Source: JAPLDB01 sp038230515
Lineage (GTDB): Bacteria; Bacteroidota; Bacteroidia; AKYH767-A; 2013-40CM-41-45
Length of the DNA stretch: 64,000 bases
Assembly: GCA_038230515.1 (NCBI GenBank)
Contig: JBBRND010000026.1
Coordinates: 1-64,000, forward strand
Direction of reading: 5' to 3'
Shown: positions 25,554 to 33,977 of the stretch, in pieces
Layout of the letters: each line of letters opens with the position of its first letter
How positions within the stretch are numbered: the stretch's first letter is position 1
Notes under the pieces: model-generated
Told to the model about the DNA's origin: nothing
The model's database searches: none
Seen by the model: the letters and a program-made list of their open reading frames with translations, nothing else
Made by a program: the position numbers and the translations under genes

Positions 25554-27968
25554 TCAACTACCACATGCCTCACATGCTTCCGGGTTATCGAGCGAGCAAG
25601 CCATTTGTTCATAAGCGTCTTCTTTTGAAGCAACCAATGCGCCTGCAGGCATACCGATTGCTGCTGCTAATGGTTCGGCTACTCCCGATACTTCCGGTTG
25701 TTTCAAATAACTTGCATCAACCGTAAACTTAATTGCATCTGCCGCACTCTTGCTGCGCAGGTAATACATTCCTGTTTTCAAACCCTTCTTCCATGCATAG
25801 AAGTGCATGCTGGTGAGCTTCGCAAAGTTCGGGTTATCAATAAACAGGTTCAGCGACTGGCTCTGGCAAATGAATGCACCGCGATCGGCAGCCATGTCAA
25901 TAAGGTTACGCTGTTTTATTTCCCACACTGTTTTGTAAATCTCTTTCAGTTCATGCGGAATTTCTGCAATGCCCTGCACAGAACCGTTCGCAGCAATAAT
26001 CTGTTGTTTCATATCATCGCTCCACATACCAAGCTTCACTAAATCTTTGAGAAGATGTTTGTTCACGATCGGGAACTCTCCGCTCAATACCCTGCGCGAA
26101 TAAATGTTGCTCGTGTAAGGTTCGAAACATTCGTTGTTGCCAAGTATCTGCGAAGTGCTTGCAGTAGGCATTGGAGCAAGAAGCAATGAATTGCGCGCAC
26201 CGAACTTCTTCACTTCTTCGCGAAGAACATCCCACTCCCAGCGTGAGCTTGGAGTAACGCCCCACATGTCAAACTGGAAGATGCCCTGAGAAAGCGGAGA
26301 ACCTTCATACGTTTCATACGCTCCGTCAACTTTTGCAAGATCTTTCGATGCAGTCATCGCTGCATAATAAATGGTCTCGTGAATTTCGATGTTCAGCTTT
26401 TTCGCTTCGTCACTTTCAAACGGATAACGCATCAGGATGAAAGCATCAGCCAATCCCTGCACGCCAATGCCGATAGGGCGGTGACGCATGTTGCTCTTGC
26501 GCGTAGCTTCCACAGGGTAATAGTTTACATCAATCACCTTGTTGAGATTCTTGGTGATTACGTACGTGATGTCAAATAATTTCTTGTGATCGAATACACC
26601 GTTTGTAACGAAGCGCGGCAATGCGATGGATGCAAGGTTGCACACTGCAATTTCATCCTTCGATGTGTATTCAACAATCTCCGTGCAGAGGTTACTGCTC
26701 TTTATAGTTCCGAGATTTTTCTGGTTGCTCTTTTCGTTGCATGCATCTTTGTAAAGCATGTACGGAGTGCCGGTTTCAATTTGCGATTCAAGAATGGCAA
26801 ACCAAAGTTCCTGTGCCTTGATGGTTTTGCGCGCGCGGCCTTCCTGCTCATAGCGTGTGTACAGCGCTTCAAATTCTTTTCCGTAACAATCGCCAAGACC
26901 CGGTGCTTCATTCGGACAGAAGAGTGACCATTGTCCGTCTTCTTCCACGCGTTTCATAAACAAATCTGAAATCCATAGCGCATAGAATAGATCGCGCGCA
27001 CGGTTTTCTTCTTTGCCATGATTCTTTTTCAGTTCGAGGAAATCAAAAATATCTGCGTGCCATGGTTCGAGATAAATAGCGAATGAACCTTTACGCTTGC
27101 CTCCGCCCTGATCAACATAACGTGCGGTATCGTTAAACACACGAAGCATCGGTACAATGCCGTTTGATGTTCCGTTCGTGCCGCGGATGTAAGAACCCGT
27201 AGCGCGGATGTTGTGCATGCTCAATCCAATGCCGCCAGCGCTTTGAGAAATCTTCGCGCAGTTTTTCAATGTGTTGTAGATGCCGTCAATGCTGTCGTCT
27301 TCCATCATCAATAAAAAGCATGATGAAAGTTGTGGCTTCGGAGTGCCTGCATTGAACAACGTTGGTGTTGCATGTGTGAACCAACGCTCACTCATGAGGT
27401 TGTATGTTTCAATCGCTGATTCCACATCACTCTTGTGAATTCCGATAGCCACACGCATTAGCATGTGCTGCGGACGTTCAGCAACCTGACCATTTAATTT
27501 TAAGAGATACGATTTCTCCAGCGTTTTGAATCCGAAATAATCGTAGCCGAAATCGCGGTCGTAAATAATGGATGAATCAAGCAGCTCGCGGTTTTCCCAG
27601 ATGATATGGAATACATCATCAGCGAGAAGCGGTGCTTTCTTACTTGTTTTCGGATCAATGTAGTTGTAGAGATCCTTCATCGTTTCGCTGAACGACTTCT
27701 TCGTGTTCTTGTGCAGGTTGCTCACCGCAATGCGGGAAGCAAGCAATGCAAAATCAGGGTGACGTGTAGTTAAGGATGCAGCAATCTCAGCAGCGAGATT
27801 GTCGAGCACGCTTGATGTTACTCCGTCATAAATCCCTTCAATGGTTTTCTGTGCCACTACAAAAGTGTCCACATGCTCGCTCAATCCGTAAGCGAGTTTC
27901 TGAATCCGCGCAGTGACTTTGTCGAACTTCACTGCTTCTTTGCGGCCATCGCGTTTAATAACAAACAT
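25554..27968 (-). CDS. nrdA: Ribonucleoside-diphosphate reductase, alpha subunit (class Ia)
   Basis: This is an 804-residue protein. The N-terminal ATP-cone (FVIKRDGRKEAVKFDKVTARI) is the allosteric activity site. The catalytic barrel has PQLSSCFLLMM, NLCTEIVEYTSKDEIAVCNLASIAL (the N-C-E active-site motif), the second active-site cysteine region near GTIKSSNLC, PMPTASTSQILGNNE, and tyrosines near SNIYSRRVLSGEF. The end CSLDNPEACEACGS carries the redox cysteine pair and closely resembles the eukaryotic RRM1 tail. It reduces NDPs to dNDPs with NrdB. A terminator follows on the minus strand. It is separated from nrdB by the four-helix-bundle gene instead of lying next to it. Confidence 0.97.
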   Translation of the reverse strand: MFVIKRDGRKEAVKFDKVTARIQKLAYGLSEHVDTFVVAQKTIEGIYDGVTSSVLDNLAAEIAASLTTRHPDFALLASRIAVSNLHKNTKKSFSETMKDLYNYIDPKTSKKAPLLADDVFHIIWENRELLDSSIIYDRDFGYDYFGFKTLEKSYLLKLNGQVAERPQHMLMRVAIGIHKSDVESAIETYNLMSERWFTHATPTLFNAGTPKPQLSSCFLLMMEDDSIDGIYNTLKNCAKISQSAGGIGLSMHNIRATGSYIRGTNGTSNGIVPMLRVFNDTARYVDQGGGKRKGSFAIYLEPWHADIFDFLELKKNHGKEENRARDLFYALWISDLFMKRVEEDGQWSLFCPNEAPGLGDCYGKEFEALYTRYEQEGRARKTIKAQELWFAILESQIETGTPYMLYKDACNEKSNQKNLGTIKSSNLCTEIVEYTSKDEIAVCNLASIALPRFVTNGVFDHKKLFDITYVITKNLNKVIDVNYYPVEATRKSNMRHRPIGIGVQGLADAFILMRYPFESDEAKKLNIEIHETIYYAAMTASKDLAKVDGAYETYEGSPLSQGIFQFDMWGVTPSSRWEWDVLREEVKKFGARNSLLLAPMPTASTSQILGNNECFEPYTSNIYSRRVLSGEFPIVNKHLLKDLVKLGMWSDDMKQQIIAANGSVQGIAEIPHELKEIYKTVWEIKQRNLIDMAADRGAFICQSQSLNLFIDNPNFAKLTSMHFYAWKKGLKTGMYYLRSKSAADAIKFTVDASYLKQPEVSGVAEPLAAAIGMPAGALVASKEDAYEQMACSLDNPEACEACGS

Positions 27969-27977
27969 GTTTTGAAA

Positions 27978-28006
27978 GTATTAAGTAGTTAGTACTAAGT
28001 ATTAAG
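27978..28006. repeat. Left flanking repeat of the four-helix-bundle gene
   Basis: AGTACTAAGTATTAAG (27991-28006) is the inverted counterpart, with one mismatch, of CTTAATACTTAATACT at 28379-28394. A further partial copy (AGTATTAAGTAGTTAG) directly precedes it. Confidence 0.6.
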
Positions 28007-28007
28007 A

Positions 28008-28361
28008 TTAAACAGCCAACGATTTTTTGAAACTGAATAACATGTTCTTGATTTCAGTTACTGAAGTTTCAACTTTTAATAATTCATCTTCGGAAAGAAA
28101 ATCAAGCCGCTGGGAAATAATTGCCTGAGTTTCGAGTTCGTTTGCAGAACCTTCTGCAATGCCGAGAAAATGAATAAACTCTCCATTGGTATTTCTTCCT
28201 GCCCCTTCAGCAATGTTCGAAGGAATTGAAACACCACATCTTCTCATCTGAGAAATGATTCCGAATTTTTCTTCTGATGGAAAATTCTTTGTGATCCTAT
28301 AAATATCTACAGCTAAGTCAACCGACTTTTGCCATACTTTAAGTTCTTTAAAACGATGCAT
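28008..28361 (-). CDS. Four-helix-bundle protein, 23S rRNA intervening-sequence protein (S23/IVP) family
   Basis: This is a 117-residue helical protein with the family pattern FKELKVWQKSVDLAVDIYRIT, then FPSEEKFGIISQMRRCGVSIPSNIAEGAGR, then FIHFLGIAEGSANELETQ. The family was first found in intervening sequences of 23S rRNA genes and is widespread as free-standing genes; its function is not settled. Here it sits between nrdB (upstream) and nrdA (downstream) on the same strand, flanked by a one-mismatch 16-bp inverted repeat. This suggests a cassette inserted into an nrdB-nrdA operon (inference). Confidence 0.9.
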   Translation of the reverse strand: MHRFKELKVWQKSVDLAVDIYRITKNFPSEEKFGIISQMRRCGVSIPSNIAEGAGRNTNGEFIHFLGIAEGSANELETQAIISQRLDFLSEDELLKVETSVTEIKNMLFSFKKSLAV

Positions 28362-28378
28362 ACTCTGTATTTGTATTT

Positions 28379-28394
28379 CTTAATACTTAATACT
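28379..28394. repeat. Right flanking repeat of the four-helix-bundle gene
   Basis: CTTAATACTTAATACT, inverted relative to 27991-28006 with one mismatch. A similar AGTATTGAGTAAAGAGTACT is seen at 36793-36812. Confidence 0.6.
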
Positions 28395-28413
28395 CTTTAC
28401 TTCCTACTTTCTT

Positions 28414-29376
28414 TTAAAAATCTTCGTCCATTTTAAAAACATTTTCCGCACTCGACTGCCCAACTCCCTGCTTCTTGTATTCGCTTACTCTCTTCTCAAA
28501 GAAATTTGTTTTTCCCTGGAGAGAAATCATTTCCATAAAGTCAAACGGATTTGTTGAATTGTAATGCTTCGGATAGCCAAGCGCTAACAACAAACGATCA
28601 GCAACAAACTCAATGTACTGACACATCAGTTTTGAATTCATGCCGATCAATGAAACAGGCAATGCAGAAGTTACAAACTCATGTTCATTCTCCACCGCAT
28701 CCGTAATGATGGCGCGAACCTGCTCATGAGTAAGTTTTGTCTCAAGCATATTATAAAGTAAACATGCGAAGTCGCAGTGCATCCCTTCATCACGAGAAAT
28801 AAATTCGTTCGATGTGCTGAGACCAGGCATCAGTCCGCGCTTCTTGAGCCAGAAGATAGAGCAGAAACTTCCGCTGAAGAAAATTCCTTCTACTGCTGCG
28901 AATGCAACCAGCCGTTCCGCAAACGAACCGTTGTTGATCCAACGCAATGCCCACTCTGCTTTCTTCTTCACACACGGAACTGTTTCAATTGCATTGAACA
29001 GGTATTTTTTCTCAGCATTGTCTTTAATATAAGTATCAATTAAGAGAGAATACATTTCACTGTGGATGTTCTCCATCATGATCTGGAAACCGTAGAAGCA
29101 ACGTGCTTCAGGAATCTGCACTTCACTCATGAAGTTTACCGCCAGATTTTCATTTACGATGCCATCGCTTGCTGCAAAAAATGCAAGGATGTGCTTTACG
29201 AAATGCTTTTCATCGGCACTGAGGCGCTCCCAGTCCTTCATATCGGCAGAGAGGTCCACTTCTTCTGCTGTCCAGAAACTTGCCTCATGACGTTTGTACA
29301 TTTCCCAAACCTTCGGATACTTAATAGGTAATAGAACGAACCGCTCTTTGTTTTCTTCTAGTAATACTTCTGACAT
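28414..29376 (-). CDS. nrdB: Ribonucleoside-diphosphate reductase, beta subunit (class Ia, eukaryote-like R2)
   Basis: This is a 320-residue R2 subunit. Metal and radical motifs are visible: DWERLSADEKHFVKHILAFF, NENLAVNF, then MMENIHSEMYSLLIDTYI (Glu/His ligands and the radical tyrosine), FAAVEGIFFSGSFCSIFWLK, SRDEGMHCDFACLLY (Glu/His ligands) and FFEKRVSEYKKQGV near the C-terminal docking tail ending KMDEDF. It assembles the diiron-tyrosyl radical for NrdA. Its motifs are close to the eukaryotic RRM2 sequence. It is the first gene of the nrdB / IVP / nrdA minus-strand run. Confidence 0.97.
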   Translation of the reverse strand: MSEVLLEENKERFVLLPIKYPKVWEMYKRHEASFWTAEEVDLSADMKDWERLSADEKHFVKHILAFFAASDGIVNENLAVNFMSEVQIPEARCFYGFQIMMENIHSEMYSLLIDTYIKDNAEKKYLFNAIETVPCVKKKAEWALRWINNGSFAERLVAFAAVEGIFFSGSFCSIFWLKKRGLMPGLSTSNEFISRDEGMHCDFACLLYNMLETKLTHEQVRAIITDAVENEHEFVTSALPVSLIGMNSKLMCQYIEFVADRLLLALGYPKHYNSTNPFDFMEMISLQGKTNFFEKRVSEYKKQGVGQSSAENVFKMDEDF

Positions 29377-29917
29377 AGTGTGTGTTTCTTTAAGATGAGT
29401 TTGAATATTTTGTTGAATGCGTTTTTACTTTTTTAAAATTTAGGGGAGACAATTCCCTGCCCCCGTATTCGAAAGTTTAAAAAAACTTTGTAGTGCGGGA
29501 GAATCTTTTTCTCTTTACTGATTCCTGAAATTTTCGGGAGAGACTCTTCCGGATTGATGGAACAAATATTCATTTCATAAAATCCTTGTGCAAGAATTAT
29601 CTGAAATTTTTTCCAACAATTGTAAACCGACAAGTGTTCACAAATAGAAATGAACTATAAAACCCTTGCTGTATAAGGGCTTTGGCGCTTATGAACAAAT
29701 TGTGTTCACAAGTTACTGTTGCGGATTAGAATGAGTTTGTTTAAGAGAGTTTGAATTAAGCCCGTGTGGAAAATTTTTTGGTTTGAGAATCAGGCGATGA
29801 CACGAAACGGACAAAATGTTGATAAGAATCCGTTCAAACATCCGAAAAAAATAGTAGCAGTAGTTTGCTATTGAAAATGAGGAGATAGCTTCACCCTCGT
29901 TTGTTACTTTTGCTGAC
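29377..29917. other. 541-bp intergenic region upstream of nrdB
   Basis: No convincing gene; a 66-residue minus frame at 29433-29633 has no recognisable content. It holds two copies of GTGTTCACAA (29635-29644 and 29702-29711, the latter as TTGTG-TT-CACAA with matching arms), a GTGTGGAAAA at 29764-29773 and TGTTGATAAG at 29817-29826. These may be regulator-binding sites for the nrd genes, but I cannot assign the protein. A sequence TTACTTTTGC at its right end is the promoter of the next gene. Confidence 0.4.
29905..29912 (+). promoter_or_regulatory. -7 promoter box TACTTTTG
   Basis: Exact match, 5 nt before ATG 29918. Confidence 0.65.
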
Positions 29918-30910
29918 ATGAAAAAAATCTACGCACTTCTTCTTCCTGCTTTCACCGCTTGCCAACTAAACGTTCAGGCACAAATGGTAACCGAAACGGT
30001 GGACTTCGATAATTATGTGAACGTATCTGATAATGATTTTGAAAACCGATTCGATAACGGAACGGGCATGACCCAACTTCAGGTAAACGGAATTACAGGC
30101 GGCTGTGTTGAAACTCCTCAGACAGAAAGCTGGGGAAATGACAATGCCATTTACTGTACGCACATGAAAGGAGTGATTGGAGTTTCGTACACAACAGGAA
30201 TTTGTTTCAGGTACGATACCTCGCAGCTAAACTCAATCAACTTTGACCGTGCAGCATCATTGTGGATGAAACCATATTCAGACCCCAATCATTATGTGAT
30301 CGCTTCTGTTCTTGGCACCAGGAATATTCAGATCGTCAGCTATTCTGCTGCTGCAAGCTCAATTCCTATGCAGTTGCAGCAGGGGCACTGGTACGTTCTG
30401 TTGCTCACTACAGATTTTGCCGGAGGAACTTTAAACGATCAGATCAACATCAACGCACAGGTGAATGATCTCGGGCTTACGGGAAACGATCCTCCTTTGC
30501 CAACAGGTTTTACAAATGCTGTTCTGCACGACAGTATTCTTATTGCGGATTCTTCCATTGAAGTTTCTATTACAGGAACTTTATGGGGAGGTGCGCTTTA
30601 CCTCGATAACTTCCGCTGTGACGGAATGAAAAGTTTTGATAACTGTGTTTCTACTTCTACAGGTGAAATCAACAAGGAAAATGTTTTTGATTTCAGTATT
30701 ATAGAAAACAAGCTGACAATTTCTTCGAAACAGACTTTTTCAAAAGGCGAAATGGAGATTGATAATCTCAACGGGCAGAAATTATTCTCCTCGCAAGTTG
30801 TTACCGGAAATTCAGCGTACGATCTTTCTTTTCTACCCTCTGGATTTTATTTTCTCTCTGTGAGAAATGAAAAAATGGCAGAGGTGAAAAAGTTTGTGCT
30901 GATCAGGTAA
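29918..30910 (+). CDS. T9SS-sorted secreted protein, unknown N-terminal domain
   Basis: This is a 330-residue protein with signal peptide MKKIYALLLPAFTACQLNVQAQ. The mature part (VTETVDFDNYVNVSDNDFENRF, then WGNDNAIYC, then LWMKPYSDPNHYVIASVLG, then WGGALYLDNFRCDG) looks like a beta-sandwich, possibly carbohydrate- or cell-surface-binding; no family is named with confidence. The C-terminal ~75 residues (FDFSIIENKLTISSKQ, then LPSGFYFLSVRNEK, ending KKFVLIR) form a type A sorting domain with a degenerate PNP motif. It is monocistronic and convergent with the ABC transporter gene, 3 bp away. Confidence 0.8.
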   Translation: MKKIYALLLPAFTACQLNVQAQMVTETVDFDNYVNVSDNDFENRFDNGTGMTQLQVNGITGGCVETPQTESWGNDNAIYCTHMKGVIGVSYTTGICFRYDTSQLNSINFDRAASLWMKPYSDPNHYVIASVLGTRNIQIVSYSAAASSIPMQLQQGHWYVLLLTTDFAGGTLNDQININAQVNDLGLTGNDPPLPTGFTNAVLHDSILIADSSIEVSITGTLWGGALYLDNFRCDGMKSFDNCVSTSTGEINKENVFDFSIIENKLTISSKQTFSKGEMEIDNLNGQKLFSSQVVTGNSAYDLSFLPSGFYFLSVRNEKMAEVKKFVLIR

Positions 30911-30913
30911 TGA

Positions 30914-32740
30914 TCAGACGAACATCTGCAAATCATACAACTTCTTGTATTCACCGTTATGAGAAAGCAATTCATTGTGCTTTCCACGCTCAATGATCTC
31001 ACCTTTCTTCAGCACAATAATCTCATCAGCATGTTGAATGGTTGACAGGCGATGCGCAATTACAAGTGCTGTTCTGTTTTCCATCAATCGTGTAATCGCA
31101 TCCTGAACTAAACGTTCACTCTCTGTATCAAGCGCTGAAGTTGCTTCATCAAGTATAAGTATCGGGGGATTTTTTAAAACCGCGCGTGCAATGCTGATTC
31201 TCTGGCGTTGTCCACCGCTCATTTTGCCTCCACGGTCACCGATATTAGTTTGATAACCTTCAGGCATCTGCATAATGAAGTCATGGGCGTTGGCAATCTT
31301 CGCGGCATTAATCACATCTTCTTCTGTTGCAGTTTCCATTCCGAACGCAATGTTGTTGAACACGGTGTCGTTAAACAAAATACTTTCCTGCGTTACAATG
31401 CCCATTTGCTTGCGGAGATCGGAGAGGCGGTAATCCTTGATGTTCTCTCCGTCCAATAAAATTTCTCCGTGTTCAAGATCGTAGAAACGCGGGAGTAAAT
31501 CGGCAATGGTTGTTTTGCCCGAGCCACTTTGTCCCACAAGTGCAATCGTTTTTCCTTTTTCGATTTTCAGATTAAAATCTTTCAGCACCCATCCTGCATC
31601 GCCTTTGATGTAGGCGAAAGAAGCATTACGGTATTCAATTGAGTGATTGAAATCTTTGAGATGAACAGGGTTGTCATTATCACGGATGGAAATATCGGCA
31701 TCAAGAATTTTATTGATGCGGTCTGCTGATGCCAACCCTTTCTGCACATTGTAGTAGGCGTCTGTAAATGCTTTAGCAGGAGGAATTAGTTGAGAGAAGA
31801 TGGCGATGTAAGCGATGAAGACGGCTGGTTCAAGTTCTTTGCTTCCGTTAAGCGCTAATTTCCCTCCGAAATACAATACAACTGAAAGCGCAGACGTAGC
31901 AAGAAACTCACTCATAGGCGAACTCAAGTCACGCTTGCGAAGCGCACTTGTCACTAATTTTTTATGTTCGTCATTTATGTGAGTAAATTTTTTCTTTGAA
32001 AAATTTTCTGCGGCAAACGCTTTTATGATTCGCAATCCGCCCAATGTTTCTTCAATGGTGCTCACAAGCAATCCCAATTGATGCATTGCCTTTGCAGAAG
32101 TTTTACGCAAACTACTTCCGATAGCCCCGATTAAAAATCCGGCAACGGGAAGAATGATGAGAACAAATAAGGTGAGCTTCGCACTCATGATGAACATAGT
32201 TGCGAGGAAAAGAATAACCGTGAGCGGCTCTCTGAAGATTACCTCCAACGACTGAAAAATGCTCCATTCAATTTCTCCCACATCATTACTCATTCGTGCA
32301 ATGAGATCGCCTTTGCGTTCGTTGCTAAAATAGCTCAATGGCAAATGGAGAATTTTTTCATACATGCGATTGCGCAGGTCACGCACGATTCCCATTCGCA
32401 CCGGTCCGATGAAGAATTGGGCAAGGTAACGAAACAGGTTTTTCAGAAAAACAATTACTACTACCATGATGGCAATCAATGCAAGCGCATTTACCTTTCC
32501 ATGTACATTGATAAAGTCATTGAGGAAATAATTGAAATTGTTCAGCAGCACCTTCACTGAAAGATTCCAGGGTTGCAATGTGTAAGTGCTGCTTTGGCTA
32601 AAGAGCACATTGAGAAAGGGCGCCACCATTGTTAAAGAGAAAAGCGAAAACACAACGGAGATAATGTTAAAGAGGACATTAAGCACAACATTGCTCTTGT
32701 AGTTTCTGATGTTGCTGAGGAGGCGGAAATAATTTTTCAC
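30914..32740 (-). CDS. ABC transporter, fused permease and ATPase (MsbA-like exporter)
   Basis: The start is placed at GTG 32740 (VKNYFRLLSNIRNYKSN), 4 nt after an exact -7 box; the longer frame to 32788 would run through this promoter and the divergent one. It is 608 residues: a six-helix type IV transmembrane domain (to ~330), then the nucleotide-binding domain with Walker A GQSGSGKTT (~400), Q-loop, signature SGGQRQR, Walker B ILILDEATSALD and the H-loop IAHRLST. This half-transporter type dimerises and exports lipids, LPS precursors or drugs. Substrate not determinable. It is divergent from rbfA. Confidence 0.92.
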   Translation of the reverse strand: MKNYFRLLSNIRNYKSNVVLNVLFNIISVVFSLFSLTMVAPFLNVLFSQSSTYTLQPWNLSVKVLLNNFNYFLNDFINVHGKVNALALIAIMVVVIVFLKNLFRYLAQFFIGPVRMGIVRDLRNRMYEKILHLPLSYFSNERKGDLIARMSNDVGEIEWSIFQSLEVIFREPLTVILFLATMFIMSAKLTLFVLIILPVAGFLIGAIGSSLRKTSAKAMHQLGLLVSTIEETLGGLRIIKAFAAENFSKKKFTHINDEHKKLVTSALRKRDLSSPMSEFLATSALSVVLYFGGKLALNGSKELEPAVFIAYIAIFSQLIPPAKAFTDAYYNVQKGLASADRINKILDADISIRDNDNPVHLKDFNHSIEYRNASFAYIKGDAGWVLKDFNLKIEKGKTIALVGQSGSGKTTIADLLPRFYDLEHGEILLDGENIKDYRLSDLRKQMGIVTQESILFNDTVFNNIAFGMETATEEDVINAAKIANAHDFIMQMPEGYQTNIGDRGGKMSGGQRQRISIARAVLKNPPILILDEATSALDTESERLVQDAITRLMENRTALVIAHRLSTIQHADEIIVLKKGEIIERGKHNELLSHNGEYKKLYDLQMFV

Positions 32741-32744
32741 GGAG

Positions 32745-32752
32745 CAAATATA
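32745..32752 (-). promoter_or_regulatory. -7 promoter box TATATTTG for the ABC transporter
   Basis: Exact match, 4 nt before the GTG at 32740. It lies back to back with the rbfA box, 11 bp apart. Confidence 0.6.
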
Positions 32753-32763
32753 AGCGAGTATTG

Positions 32764-32771
32764 TATCTTCG
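32764..32771 (+). promoter_or_regulatory. -7 promoter box TATCTTCG for rbfA
   Basis: TAnnTTCG variant, 4 nt before ATG 32776, which decides the start over the upstream TTG at 32761. Confidence 0.6.
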
Positions 32772-32775
32772 CGCG

Positions 32776-33138
32776 ATGGATAGCACACGCCAGCAGAAAT
32801 ACTCTAAACTGATACAAAAGGAGATCGGTGAAATTTTTCAACGCAATGGACGGAATTATTACGGAAAAGCATTTGTGACGATAACCGGTGTTCGCGTAAG
32901 CCCTGATCTGGGCATTGCAAAAGTTTACGTGAGCATTTTCGGTGTGCCGGACAGTAAGAAGTCGCTTGAAGAAATTGAATCGCACAACAAAGAAATTCGC
33001 CATCAGCTTGGCAACAATATCCGTCACCAGGCGCGCATTATCCCTGAACTTAAATTTTTTCTTGATGACTCTCTTGATTATGTGGAGAAAATTGAAAAAC
33101 TCCTCAAGGATTCTCAGATTCCGCAAAAAGACAATTGA
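32776..33138 (+). CDS. rbfA: 30S ribosome-binding factor A
   Basis: This is a 120-residue protein with the RbfA pattern: RQQKYSKLIQKEIGEIFQRNG at the N-terminus, then VTITGVRVSPDLGIAKVYVSIFG, then ARIIPELKFFLDDSLDYVEKIEKLL. RbfA binds the 30S subunit during 16S rRNA 5' maturation and is needed in the cold. The size is typical. The start is the ATG at 32776 right after the promoter box. It is followed by a methyltransferase gene 26 bp downstream and may be co-transcribed with it and rlmD. Confidence 0.93.
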   Translation: MDSTRQQKYSKLIQKEIGEIFQRNGRNYYGKAFVTITGVRVSPDLGIAKVYVSIFGVPDSKKSLEEIESHNKEIRHQLGNNIRHQARIIPELKFFLDDSLDYVEKIEKLLKDSQIPQKDN

Positions 33139-33163
33139 CTTTTTTCCTTCTCAATTCTGATTC

Positions 33164-33973
33164 ATGCAATACGATCCCATAAAACGTTCGCTCGGTAATG
33201 TGTTTAACCGCTCGGCTGGATTAAGAAAATTGTTTTACAATCTTCTTGACTTGCTGCTGCTGAGAGCGTGGCATGTGCATAAGGAGTTGAAAGTATGGAG
33301 TTCGGAGTTTAGAGAGAAATCTGTAAATGTTCTTGATGCGGGTGCGGGATATGGACAGTATTCATATTGGCTTTCAAAGAGATTGAAGAGCTGCAACATT
33401 CTTGCTATTGATGTAAAAGATGAACAGGTAGCAGATTGCAACAGGTTCTTTCAAGCCATCGGAAAAAATAATGTGAAGTTTGAAGTGGGGGATCTCACAA
33501 AATTTTCAAAGCCCGATGCATATGACCTTGTTGTTTGTGTGGACGTGATGGAACACATTCTTGAAGATGAACTCGTGTTCAGAAATTATATTTCGTCAAT
33601 GAAGAAAGGTGCCATGCTGATTATTTCAACTCCAAGCGACCAGGGAGGAAGCGATGTTCATGGAGATGATGAAAGTTCTTTCATCGAAGAACATGTGCGC
33701 GATGGTTACAACATCAAAGACATTGAAGATAAACTCCGCAGGGCTGGATTTTCAAAAGTGGAGGCGAGATATTCGTACGGTACTCCCGGAAAAATTTCAT
33801 GGCGGCTTTCTATGAAGTACCCGATTCAAATGCTTGGAGTATCAAAATTATTTTTCATCATTCTTCCTTTTTATTACATCATCGCTTACCCTATTTCTTT
33901 CGTGCTGAATTATTTTGACACAAACATGAAACATGCTACGGGCACGGGGTTGATAGTGAAGGCATGGAAATGA
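33164..33973 (+). CDS. Class I SAM-dependent methyltransferase with C-terminal membrane segment
   Basis: This is a 269-residue protein. SAM-binding motif I is VNVLDAGAGYGQYSYWLSKR (about residue 48), followed by AIDVKDEQV (acidic loop), VGDLTKF and VVCVDVMEHILEDE, the motif typical of UbiE/Methyltransf_11 enzymes. Near the C-terminus a hydrophobic stretch (LFFIILPFYYIIAYPISFVL) suggests membrane attachment and hence a lipid or quinone substrate; this is inference. The next gene, rlmD, starts 5 bp after its stop, so the two are probably co-transcribed. Confidence 0.82.
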   Translation: MQYDPIKRSLGNVFNRSAGLRKLFYNLLDLLLLRAWHVHKELKVWSSEFREKSVNVLDAGAGYGQYSYWLSKRLKSCNILAIDVKDEQVADCNRFFQAIGKNNVKFEVGDLTKFSKPDAYDLVVCVDVMEHILEDELVFRNYISSMKKGAMLIISTPSDQGGSDVHGDDESSFIEEHVRDGYNIKDIEDKLRRAGFSKVEARYSYGTPGKISWRLSMKYPIQMLGVSKLFFIILPFYYIIAYPISFVLNYFDTNMKHATGTGLIVKAWK

Positions 33974-33977
33974 AGCC

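Noticed and set aside
29433..29633. 66-codon minus-strand frame upstream of nrdB
   Set aside because: No recognisable sequence, no promoter box close by, and low-complexity basic composition.
29600..29830. Replication origin suggested by GTGTGGAAAA and TGTTGATAAG
   Set aside because: No dnaA, dnaN or clear cluster of DnaA boxes; the motifs are too few to claim an origin.
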